Assembly (NCBI GenBank): GCA_017999985.1
Contig: JAGNKU010000002.1
Coordinates: 1-64,000, forward strand
DNA: 64,000 nt
Origin: Phycisphaerae bacterium
GTDB taxonomy: Bacteria; Planctomycetota; Phycisphaerae; UBA1845; Fen-1342
Direction: 5' to 3'
The notes under the pieces were generated by a model, which saw only the letters and a program-made list of their open reading frames with translations, ran no database searches and was not told where the DNA came from. Shown piece by piece: positions 23,576 through 31,578 of this stretch (the first letter of the stretch is position 1; each line of letters opens with the position of its first letter). A program made the translations under genes and the position numbers.

Positions 23576-25219
23576 GTGCATCAGCCTGTACAACGCAAGG
23601 TCGTGACGCTGGAGGCGCTGCTGAGCGCCCTGCGCGCGCCGCGTGCTGCCGGCCGCACGGTGGTGCACTGCCACGGGTGCTTCGACATCGTGCACCCAGG
23701 CCACATCCGCTATCTCCAATTCGCGCGTGAACTCGGCGACATCCTGGTGGTGTCCCTGACCGGCGATGCGAAGATCGCGAAAGGACCCGACCGTCCGTAC
23801 ATCCCGGAAGAGTTGCGGGCGGAGAACGTGGCCGCGCTGGAGTTCGTGGACTGGGTGGTGATTGACCCGCATGCGACGGCGTGCGACCTGCTGGCGCGCC
23901 TCCGCCCGGACATCTACGTCAAGGGCCGCGAATACGCCCAGGCCACCGATCCGCGCTTCCAACGCGAACGCCAGATCGTGGAAGGCTACGGCGGGCGCGT
24001 GGCGTTTCACAGCGGCGAAGTGGTCTTCAGTTCGACGCGCCTGCTCGAAAGCATGCGCGACGACCAGCAACTGGACGAGCAGCGCCTCCAGACCCTCTGC
24101 CAGCGGGCAGGGATCACGGTGGATGTGGTCCGCCGCGCCATCGCGCGCTGCGCGGGGCTGCGCGTGGTCGTGATCGGCGACCTGTTGCGCGAGCAGTACG
24201 TGTTCTGTGACGCCGGCGCGGCGGACGACGCGCCGGTGCTGGCGGCACAGCGGCTGGGCGGGGCGGCGTACTGGGGCGGGGCGGCGGCGGTCGCGTTGCA
24301 ACTGCGGGCGCTGGGTGCCGTGCCGACCCTGATCGCGGCCGTCGGGCGGGATGTCGCCAGGCCGCGCGTGTCCGAAGAGCTCGGCGATTTCGGCGTCACC
24401 TGTCGACTGCTGCCGGAGCGGCCTGGGCTTATCGAGCGCACGACGTTCATTGCCGATGATGCCAAGCTCTTCAAGCTCACGGACGGATCGAGTGCGCCGC
24501 TGGACAGCGCCGCGGAAAAGCGCGCGGCGGCCGTGCTCGGCGAGTGCCTGACGGGGGCGGATGTACTCCTGTGGTGCGACCACGGGTTCGGCATGGTCAG
24601 CCCCGGACTGCTGGCGACCGGGATGATCGCGGCCTGCCAGGGCCGCCTGTTCGTGGCCGGCTACGCGGCGGGGCAGCGCGGGCAGTTGCTCGGGCTGACG
24701 GGGGCGCACCTGCTGACCGCGACGGAGCGGCAGGTCCGCGAGGCGCTGCACGACATGGCGTCCGGGCTGCCGGCCGTTGTCTCCAACCTGCTCAATCTGA
24801 CGCATGGACAGACCGCGCTGGTGTCGCTGCGGAAGCGCGGCGTGCTGGGTTTTGACGCGGGCGGCGATCGAACGGGCCACGCTGCCGGCGAGTCAAGTGC
24901 GTGGCGCGAGCGCCTGCGCAGCGAGTTCGTGCCGACGTTCGCGCGCCACGCCGTTGATCTGCTGGGTGCGGAAGAGGCCGTCCTGGCCGCGGCGGCCCTG
25001 GTGCTGGCCGGCGGCGGCACGCTGTCGCTCGCGACGTATATCGCCGCTGCGGCGGAATCGCTGGCGGTCAGCTACAGTGGGGGCAACCCACCGAACGCCG
25101 CGGCCTTGCTGGCGCTATTGGAACGGCGTCCGGAGTTGCAGGTCGGCGGACATTGCGTGCCCGACCGGCGGCCGCACACGCCGGTTGAGGAACCTCCCGT
25201 ATGCGTGCCCCGCGACTGA
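23576..25219 (+). CDS. Nucleotidyltransferase-PfkB fusion (HldE-like, domains swapped)
   Basis: A 547-residue protein with both HldE activities in reverse order. Residues about 10-165 are a cytidylyltransferase-like domain with G-C-F-D-I-V-H-P-G-H (H-x-G-H at 40-43) and F-S-S-T-R near its end, so it looks active. Residues about 165-530 are a PfkB/ribokinase-type sugar kinase with R-L-G-G-A-A near 240. The kinase signature normally D-T-x-G-A-G-D reads D-L-L-G-A-E-E (461-467): the catalytic Asp is Glu, so phosphotransfer may be lost or altered. HldE makes ADP-heptose in E. coli with the kinase first. Here it probably makes a nucleotide sugar for the adjacent glycosyltransferases. GTG start; weak ribosome-binding site. 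Confidence 0.82.
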   Translation: MHQPVQRKVVTLEALLSALRAPRAAGRTVVHCHGCFDIVHPGHIRYLQFARELGDILVVSLTGDAKIAKGPDRPYIPEELRAENVAALEFVDWVVIDPHATACDLLARLRPDIYVKGREYAQATDPRFQRERQIVEGYGGRVAFHSGEVVFSSTRLLESMRDDQQLDEQRLQTLCQRAGITVDVVRRAIARCAGLRVVVIGDLLREQYVFCDAGAADDAPVLAAQRLGGAAYWGGAAAVALQLRALGAVPTLIAAVGRDVARPRVSEELGDFGVTCRLLPERPGLIERTTFIADDAKLFKLTDGSSAPLDSAAEKRAAAVLGECLTGADVLLWCDHGFGMVSPGLLATGMIAACQGRLFVAGYAAGQRGQLLGLTGAHLLTATERQVREALHDMASGLPAVVSNLLNLTHGQTALVSLRKRGVLGFDAGGDRTGHAAGESSAWRERLRSEFVPTFARHAVDLLGAEEAVLAAAALVLAGGGTLSLATYIAAAAESLAVSYSGGNPPNAAALLALLERRPELQVGGHCVPDRRPHTPVEEPPVCVPRD

Positions 25220-26442
25220 GCATTGTCCTGGCGACTCACAACCGGGCGGCCGTCCTGGCGCACACGCTGGACCGTCTGCGGGCACTCGCGCCGGAATGCG
25301 GCGCGCATGAGATCATCGTCGTCGACAATGCGTCGACGGAGAACGTGGGGGGCGTGGTGGCGGGCCGCTCGAACGTCGAGTTCGTGCGCCTGAGGCACAA
25401 CGCCGGGTCGTGTGCCAAGGCCTACGGCGTGCAGCGGGCCCGCGGGGCGCTCATCCTGTTTCTGGACGATGATTCGTATCCGCGGCCGGGGAGCGTGGAG
25501 CGGATGCTGCGGCATTTTGACGCCGACCCGCGACTCGGCGCCGCCGGCTTCACGGTGCATTTGCAGGACGGCTCGCAGGAATGCAGCGCGCTGCCGCACG
25601 TGTTTGTCGGCTGCGGCGTGGGCCTGCGGGCGACGGCGTTGCAAGCGGTAGGGGGGCTGGATGCATCGTTCTTCATGCAGGCGGAAGAGTACGATCTGAG
25701 CTTCCGCCTGCTGCGCGCGGGCTGGAAGGTCGAAGTGTGCGGAGATCTGGCGGTCGACCACTTGAAGACGCCGCACGCGCGCCGCGCGGAGCGCACCACG
25801 TACTACGACGTCGCAAACAATCTGCGCGTCATCGGTCGGTATCTGCCGGCGAGTTATGTGCGCATCTATCGGGCGGACTGGCTGGATCGCTATGCGCGGC
25901 TGGCGGCGGCGCAGGGGCACACGCGGGCGCTGCGGCGGGGCCGGTGCGTGGGGTGGTGGCGCGGGTTGGTGGAGCGGCCGCTGTATCGGCGCTGGCGGCT
26001 GAGGGCGGCGGAGTTGGAGCAGGTGTTTGCGTGGGAGTACGTGGCGGCGCGGATGGGGGCGTTGCGGGCGGTGGGTGTGCGGCGGGTAGTGCTGGCGGAT
26101 TACGGGAAGAACGTCTACGCGTTCCACCGCGGGGCGCGGGCGGCGGGCATCGCGGTGGCGGCACTCGCGGACGACGGACACGCGCGTGGCGGAGTGGTGC
26201 CGCCGTACCGCGGCGTGCCGGTGGTGACAGTGGCGGAGGCGCGGGCGCTGCGCGCGGATGCGTGGGTCGTGAGCAACACATCGTACGTTCACGCGGCCCG
26301 GCGGGTGGCGGAGCTCGAACGCAGCCGGGTCCCCGTGCCGGTCTACAACTGGTTCCCGGCACCGGCAGCACTGAGCCGGCAAGTCAGCGTGTCGGTTCCC
26401 GACGCGGAGCCGGTGGGGGCCATTTGCAGCCTCAGTGATTGA
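25201..26442 (+). CDS. GT2 glycosyltransferase with C-terminal Rossmann-like domain
   Basis: A 413-residue cytoplasmic enzyme. Residues 1-230 are a GT-A family 2 domain: S-I-V-L-A-T-H-N-R at the start, V-V-D-N-A-S-T, and L-F-L-D-D-D-S (the D-x-D metal site) near 90, then E-E-Y-D-L-S-F-R. Residues about 285-400 resemble a nucleotide-binding sensor domain: V-V-L-A-D-Y-G-K, G-V-P-V-V-T-V-A-E-A and W-V-V-S-N-T-S. The start overlaps the preceding gene by 19 bases, so the two are co-translated and probably consecutive steps: nucleotide-sugar supply, then transfer. It is the last gene before tRNA-Arg(TCT). Confidence 0.85.
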   Translation: MRAPRLSIVLATHNRAAVLAHTLDRLRALAPECGAHEIIVVDNASTENVGGVVAGRSNVEFVRLRHNAGSCAKAYGVQRARGALILFLDDDSYPRPGSVERMLRHFDADPRLGAAGFTVHLQDGSQECSALPHVFVGCGVGLRATALQAVGGLDASFFMQAEEYDLSFRLLRAGWKVEVCGDLAVDHLKTPHARRAERTTYYDVANNLRVIGRYLPASYVRIYRADWLDRYARLAAAQGHTRALRRGRCVGWWRGLVERPLYRRWRLRAAELEQVFAWEYVAARMGALRAVGVRRVVLADYGKNVYAFHRGARAAGIAVAALADDGHARGGVVPPYRGVPVVTVAEARALRADAWVVSNTSYVHAARRVAELERSRVPVPVYNWFPAPAALSRQVSVSVPDAEPVGAICSLSD

Positions 26443-26485
26443 CACGGCGGGGGGTTATCCTGAGCATTGTAAACACGCAGAAGGA

Positions 26486-26559
<74 letters not shown>

Positions 26560-26651
26560 TGGGATAACACACCAAGCAGCCGCCAGTTACGTGTCAACGC
26601 GAGCACGGCGTCGCAGGTCACGAGTGGCCGCAAATGCGCGTTCCTGGACCC

Positions 26652-28010
26652 TCAGTGGGTGTCGCCCGTGGTGTCGGATTCGCGCTGCGCCGTCATGACC
26701 GGCGCCAGATTGACGGCCGGCACGGCGCGTTCGAAGTCGCTGGCCGCGATCAGGGGCTGGGGACGCAGACCGGCGAGGGCGGCTACGCAGCGGTCGGGCA
26801 CGGTCTGCAGTCGCGTGTTGTAGAACGTTGCGACCTCGTTGAAGTAGCCGCGCGCCAAGGAAATACGCTGCTCCGTCTCGACGACGCTGCGTTGCAGGCT
26901 GAGGAATGCTTCATCGCCATTCAATTCGGGATAGCACTCGACAATCGTGCGCAGTCGGACCGCGCAGCCGGCAGGGTCGGGACCGGGTTGGCCGGGGGCC
27001 GTTGCGGCGAGCTGGCTGCGCAGGGCGGCGAGTTCGGTCTGCACGGTACGCTCGTAGTCGCGCAGGCCCTCGACGACACGCACGAGATTCGGAATCAGGT
27101 CGTTGCGCCGCTTGAGTTGAATGTCGACATTGGACCACGCCTGGCGCACGCGCTGCCGCAGGCCGACGAGACTGTTGTACGCCATCCACAGCCAGCTCAG
27201 CAGCCACAGGCCCACATAGCCGCCGCCGACGGCGAGGCCCAGCGCTACAGGCCCGGCCGGCACGCCGTGAGCGGCGCGCCCGGCCAGCAGCCAGCCACCG
27301 GCCGCCGGAATGAGCCCGAGGATCCCCAGCAGCCAGAACTGCCAGGCGAGGCCACCGGCGACCTTGGCTTCGCTGCGCGTCGAGATCAGGTACAGCGGCG
27401 TGCGTGCAGCCTGCGCGATTTCCGGCGCGACGATGTCACTGCGCTCGCGGGCGCGACCGACCACGTAAAGGGGCGCATGCAGCGGCAGCGCCTGCTCGAC
27501 GAAGCGCCGTCGGTGGTCCGAATCAGAAACCGCCGCAGAGGGGCCCTTGCCGTAGTACAGCGGATCGCCTCGGCCGCAGGTCGCATTGAAAACTTCCAGC
27601 GGCTCGACCTTCGCCCCCGCGGGGTTGATTCGGATTACCCCGTCATCGTCGCGCAGGTAGAAGAGACTCTGCTCGTGGCCGTCGGCGACGCGCTTCCAGC
27701 CGCTTTCGTGACGCGTGCGCGTCTGTCGTTTGCCCTGGCTATCGGTGTACTGCTCGGTGACGGTCCGCGACCAATGCTCCTCGATGCTCCAGGTGTACCA
27801 CACGCACGGCGCCTCAGCGAGGAAACTGACCAGCGGCTGCTCGGACTCCACCGTGCCCTTGAGTTCCACCAGCCCGATGAAGACACCGGAGGTGCGGCTG
27901 GTTGGCAGGTCGGCGATCAGCCGGCGTTTGCGTGCGGCCCGGAAGCCGCCCCATAGACACAGCGCGGCCAGCAGGAGGCCGATGGCCAGAATGACAGCCT
28001 CGATGGGCAC
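26652..28010 (-). CDS. GIDE-LemA fusion membrane protein
   Basis: A 452-residue protein. An N-terminal transmembrane helix (1-22) leads into a GIDE-type domain (about 30-210), the bacterial relative of the membrane-side domain of eukaryotic MUL1, with G-x-V-E-L-K-G-T-V and C-V-W-Y-T-W blocks. Two further hydrophobic segments (about 222-275) follow. From 276 to about 440 it is a LemA domain: A-Y-N-S-L-V-G-L-R-Q-R-V, W-S-N-V-D-I-Q-L-K-R-R and D-L-I-P-N-L-V. LemA is normally a separate small membrane protein. No RING finger is present, so no ubiquitin-ligase activity is implied. GTG 28010 has GAGGGG upstream. It follows serS after a palindromic repeat. Function unknown. Confidence 0.82.
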   Translation of the reverse strand: MPIEAVILAIGLLLAALCLWGGFRAARKRRLIADLPTSRTSGVFIGLVELKGTVESEQPLVSFLAEAPCVWYTWSIEEHWSRTVTEQYTDSQGKRQTRTRHESGWKRVADGHEQSLFYLRDDDGVIRINPAGAKVEPLEVFNATCGRGDPLYYGKGPSAAVSDSDHRRRFVEQALPLHAPLYVVGRARERSDIVAPEIAQAARTPLYLISTRSEAKVAGGLAWQFWLLGILGLIPAAGGWLLAGRAAHGVPAGPVALGLAVGGGYVGLWLLSWLWMAYNSLVGLRQRVRQAWSNVDIQLKRRNDLIPNLVRVVEGLRDYERTVQTELAALRSQLAATAPGQPGPDPAGCAVRLRTIVECYPELNGDEAFLSLQRSVVETEQRISLARGYFNEVATFYNTRLQTVPDRCVAALAGLRPQPLIAASDFERAVPAVNLAPVMTAQRESDTTGDTH

Positions 28011-28057
28011 CGGTGCCCCTCGTCAGAGCCGACGGCTAGTTCAAAATCACACCAACC

Positions 28058-28114
28058 TGGGTGGCATGGGCGTCCCGCCCGTCGGCGAAACGGGCAAGCT
28101 GCCCGTGCCACCCA
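28058..28114. repeat. Nested inverted repeat (REP/REPIN-like) between serS and the GIDE-LemA gene
   Basis: TGGGTGGCATGGGC (28058-28071) pairs with GCCCGTGCCACCCA (28101-28114) with a single T:G wobble. Inside, GCCCGT/ACGGGC forms a second hairpin. Two nested palindromes with an asymmetric centre are typical of REPIN-type dispersed elements. It may also act as a transcript-stabilising or terminating stem. Confidence 0.55.
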
Positions 28115-28145
28115 TCTGCCAAGTCACCCTCAATGAGGCGGTCCA

Positions 28146-29432
28146 CTATTGTGCCGGCGTGATGCGCTCCACGCCGTTCATGTACTTGCGCAGCGCCGTG
28201 GGGATCGTTACGCTGCCATCCGCGTTCTGATTCAGCTCCAGCAGCGGAATCAGGATGCGCGGGCTGGCGATCACCGTGTTGTTGAGCGTGTGGCAGAAAT
28301 CCGGCTTGCCGGTGTCGCTGCGCCGGTACCGCAGATTCAGCCGGCGGGCCTGGAAATCATGGAAGCGGCTCGCACTGTGCGTCTCGCCGTAGTCGGCGCG
28401 GCTCGGCATCCACGTCTCAATGTCGTACATGCGCACCTTGCCCTGGCCCATGTCGCCGGTGCAGACTTCCATGACCCGGTAGGGGAGCTCCAGTCGCTGC
28501 AGCATCGCCTCGCTGTTCGCGACGATTGCGTTGTGCCACTTCTCTGACTCGGCAGCCTCCGCCTTGCATACGACGACCTGCTCGATCTTGTCGAAGAAGT
28601 GGATGCGGTACAGGCCGCGCGTGTCCTTGCCGGCGGCGCCGGCCTCACGGCGAAAACACGTGCTGCGCGCGAAGTACAGCTTCGGCAACTCGGCCTCGTC
28701 GAGAATCTCGTCGGAGTGATAGCCGGTGACCGGTACCTCCGCCGTGCCGACCAGGCTCTGCCCGTCGCGTTCGCAAAGGTAGACCTCGTCGCGATGCAGC
28801 GGGAAGAAGCCGGTGCCGTACATCAGCTTGTCGTCAACGAGCACCGGGACGGTCAGCGGCAGGAACCCGCGTTCGAGCATCAGGTCCCATGCAAGACGCA
28901 GCACGGCCTCGTGCAATTGCGCGCCGAGGCCGCGGAGAACGTAGTTGCGGCTGCCGGCGATCTTCACGCCGCGATCCACGTCGATGATCCCCAGCGCAAG
29001 GCCCAGTTCGAGGTGGTCCTTCGGCTCGAAGCCCAAATCGGCCGGCAGCTTGGGTTTTCCGACGCGGCGGATTTCGATGTTGCCCGAGGCGTCGCGGCCG
29101 ATCGGTGCAGCCGGATCGGGAATTTGCGGCACGAGCAACATGAGCTCGCGCAGGTCGGCGTCGATCTTCTCGCGCTCGGCGTCGATCTCCTTCAGGCGAT
29201 TCTTGAGCTGGCCCATGGCCTTGCTCAGGGCGGCCTTTTCCTCCTTGGGCGCCTTTGCGATGCGCTCGCCCGTCTGGTTCTGCTGGTAGCGCAGGTCGTT
29301 CCACTCGGTTTCGAGGGCCCGGCGGCGGCGATCAACCTCGAGGATGCGGTCGATATCGACGGTCATGTTCTTGTCGCGGGCGGCCTTCTTCACCAGCTCG
29401 GGGTCATCGCGGATCAGCTTGATGTCGATCAT
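28146..29432 (-). CDS. serS: Seryl-tRNA synthetase
   Basis: Class II aminoacyl-tRNA synthetase charging tRNA-Ser, 428 residues, full length for bacterial SerRS. The N-terminal arm (about 28-105) is the long antiparallel coiled coil that grips the tRNA, rich in Lys/Glu. Motif 2 is seen as F-R-R-E-A-G-A-A-G-K-D-T-R-G, motif 3 as N-N-T-V-I-A-S-P-R-I-L-I-P-L-L-E-L-N-Q, and the Ser-binding T-A-E segment is conserved. The gene stands alone with its own start at ATG 29432. Confidence 0.97.
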   Translation of the reverse strand: MIDIKLIRDDPELVKKAARDKNMTVDIDRILEVDRRRRALETEWNDLRYQQNQTGERIAKAPKEEKAALSKAMGQLKNRLKEIDAEREKIDADLRELMLLVPQIPDPAAPIGRDASGNIEIRRVGKPKLPADLGFEPKDHLELGLALGIIDVDRGVKIAGSRNYVLRGLGAQLHEAVLRLAWDLMLERGFLPLTVPVLVDDKLMYGTGFFPLHRDEVYLCERDGQSLVGTAEVPVTGYHSDEILDEAELPKLYFARSTCFRREAGAAGKDTRGLYRIHFFDKIEQVVVCKAEAAESEKWHNAIVANSEAMLQRLELPYRVMEVCTGDMGQGKVRMYDIETWMPSRADYGETHSASRFHDFQARRLNLRYRRSDTGKPDFCHTLNNTVIASPRILIPLLELNQNADGSVTIPTALRKYMNGVERITPAQ

Positions 29433-29510
29433 GGCGCCTTTTCTCGTGCAGCCGTGAATGCACCGGGGCTCACGCCCGCGGGCGAGTTGGCATTATATGC
29501 GGGGTACGGT

Positions 29511-31358
29511 TCACGGCGAGGGTCGGGACGCAGGCGGTCGCGGATCCGACCAGGCTTCGCGGACGGCGGTGCACGCCTCGTCCGCGTCCACGTCGCCGAT
29601 GATGGTGATCGCCACGGAGTCCACCGTGGCAAGTGACGCGAGGGCGGTGCGGATCTCCTCGGCGTCGGTCAACGGGGCGTGGCCGGCCCGCCAGCCGATG
29701 AAGCCCGCGGGGGCGTATAAGTCTTCGCCGTCTTGGTGCGCCAGTCGGCGTTGCAGGCCGCGACCGTGCGCGGCGGCGGCAGAGCAGGCGGCGGGCGTGG
29801 CATTAGGATGACGGAGCAGCGCCGCGTGCCATTCGATCATCTGCGCCAGGTGCGACGCCGGACCCCGCGAGACCAGGCCCGGCGGCATGCCCGCCGGCCG
29901 GGGATAGAGGTCCAATCCGTGATACGTGAGGTAGTCGCGAATCTGATCGACCGAATACGCCGTCGTGCCTACGGCCATCAACGCATCCAGCGCGCGGATA
30001 GGTTCCGTATTGGCGTGCGGGACGGTATGCACTTCGATCAGCTCCACACCCGGACGTGAATTGATTGTGAGTGTAACGGAGTCGGTGAGTCTCCGGGTGG
30101 GGGTGCTGATGGGGAACGTGGCGGCCACGGCGGCGGGTCGTGTGCTGGGCTGGCTGGTTGCTCCCGCTCCGTTGCGCGGCGCAACCACTGTGCGAGTCGT
30201 GCGGAGTAGGGTCGCGGCCTGCTGGAGGTCGCCGACGTTGACGTGCAGTAGACGCGGGATCTTCCAGGCGGCGAGGAGCATGTCCCCGCCGATCATCTCA
30301 CAGCGTCCCAGCTCCAACGCCCGCGCGGCGAAGTCGAGTCGGCCCAGTTGGGCCTCGCGCACCGCCAGCGCCCGCGCCCGGTTGAGCTCGATCTCGGCCG
30401 CGAGCACCTGCTCGGCCCGTTCCAGCTCGGCGAAGACTGCCCGAATGACATCATCGGGTGCGACGGCGAAATCCGGTCGGTGATCCACGGAGAGCTGCAG
30501 GACCCCCGCATCACGCCACGTGGCACGGTGCCAGCGCGGCGGCCAGCAGCCGAGGTCCGTCAGGCGTTGGCACAGGGGACCATCGACCGGGTTGCACAGG
30601 CGCTGCATCAGCACGTCGAGGACGAGGTTCTCGTCGTCGCTCGCCGGCGGGGTCAGCCACGCGATATCCAGCCCGCTGGGCGTGGCCGAATCGACGGGCA
30701 GCTCGATGCGCTCTTCGGTCGGCGCCGGCGACGGAGGTCGCTGGCGGGCTTCAGCCCAGGGCACGTCGCCGAAGAATCGCCGCGCCGTGTCGTGTATTGT
30801 CGGCGGCTGCACGTCGCCAATGACCATCAGGCAGCCATTCTCTGGGACGAACCAGCCCCGCAGGAAGTTGTTGGCCGCGTCGGCGGACGGGTTGGCGGTG
30901 TCCCACATGCGTGCATAAGCGTGTTCGCCAAGGAGCGGCGCGACCAGACGCGGGTCCACGGATACCAGCGTGCCTGGTGACGGGGTGGCCGTGATCTCGG
31001 CCGCAACGATCGGAGTTGCAGCGACCACGGCGGTCAGGCTGCGGAGTGTGTCACCGACCTTCTCAGCCGGTACGAGCGCGGCGAAGTAGCACGCGTCGGG
31101 CAACGTAGCCCCGTCGAACGGTAGTGACGCGCTGCGGTCCAGCCGCCGCTGCAGGACCATTCGCACCCGGTCGCAAAGGTCACCCTGTCGCGGGGGTGTA
31201 TCGGCAGTACCGACGCGATACCAGAGCTGGACGCTAACCGCGGGTGCCGCGCGGTCTCGAAGGACGATCACCTGCAGGCCATTCGACAACCGGTCGATCT
31301 CCGGTGTCGGCCCGGTCTGGCTGAACGCTAGCAGGATGGTCAGCAGGGTGGCGGGCAT
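29511..31358 (-). CDS. M16 peptidase-like protein lacking the zinc site
   Basis: A 615-residue secreted protein with a short signal peptide (M-P-A-T-L-L-T-I-L-L-A-F) followed by an M16 fold: L-S-N-G-L-Q-V-I-V-L-R-D and V-Q-L-W-Y-R-V-G-T match the family N terminus. Where active members have H-x-x-E-H there is Q-G-D-L-C-D-R, so no zinc ligand pair remains. Two M16 halves appear, joined by a S-Q-P-S-T-R-P linker near residue 400. Inactive M16 subunits usually pair with an active one; none is in this window. ATG 31358 has GGAG seven bases upstream. It may bind peptides or serve as a chaperone subunit. Divergent from the radical SAM gene. Confidence 0.78.
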   Translation of the reverse strand: MPATLLTILLAFSQTGPTPEIDRLSNGLQVIVLRDRAAPAVSVQLWYRVGTADTPPRQGDLCDRVRMVLQRRLDRSASLPFDGATLPDACYFAALVPAEKVGDTLRSLTAVVAATPIVAAEITATPSPGTLVSVDPRLVAPLLGEHAYARMWDTANPSADAANNFLRGWFVPENGCLMVIGDVQPPTIHDTARRFFGDVPWAEARQRPPSPAPTEERIELPVDSATPSGLDIAWLTPPASDDENLVLDVLMQRLCNPVDGPLCQRLTDLGCWPPRWHRATWRDAGVLQLSVDHRPDFAVAPDDVIRAVFAELERAEQVLAAEIELNRARALAVREAQLGRLDFAARALELGRCEMIGGDMLLAAWKIPRLLHVNVGDLQQAATLLRTTRTVVAPRNGAGATSQPSTRPAAVAATFPISTPTRRLTDSVTLTINSRPGVELIEVHTVPHANTEPIRALDALMAVGTTAYSVDQIRDYLTYHGLDLYPRPAGMPPGLVSRGPASHLAQMIEWHAALLRHPNATPAACSAAAAHGRGLQRRLAHQDGEDLYAPAGFIGWRAGHAPLTDAEEIRTALASLATVDSVAITIIGDVDADEACTAVREAWSDPRPPASRPSP

Positions 31359-31578
31359 GGAGCTACTCCGGCTTGTCGCATCGACGGCATTGTCGTGCGC
31401 GTGCCCGTCGACGGCCAGCGCGTCGTTCGTCAATTCTCCCGAGTTTTGCTTGCAGCCACCGCTGCCGGCAGTAACCTAGGACCAGGGTCTGCGATCGGGC
31501 GCGGCCCCGTAGTTACGGGGTACGGGTCGGTCGCACCATGTGGATCCGTGGGGCGCGTTGCCGCCGCAGGAGGGCCAC

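Noticed and set aside
26439-26444. TTGACA in front of tRNA-Arg(TCT)
   Set aside because: It overlaps the stop codon of the upstream gene, and no acceptable -10 hexamer lies 15-19 bases downstream, so I do not call it a promoter.
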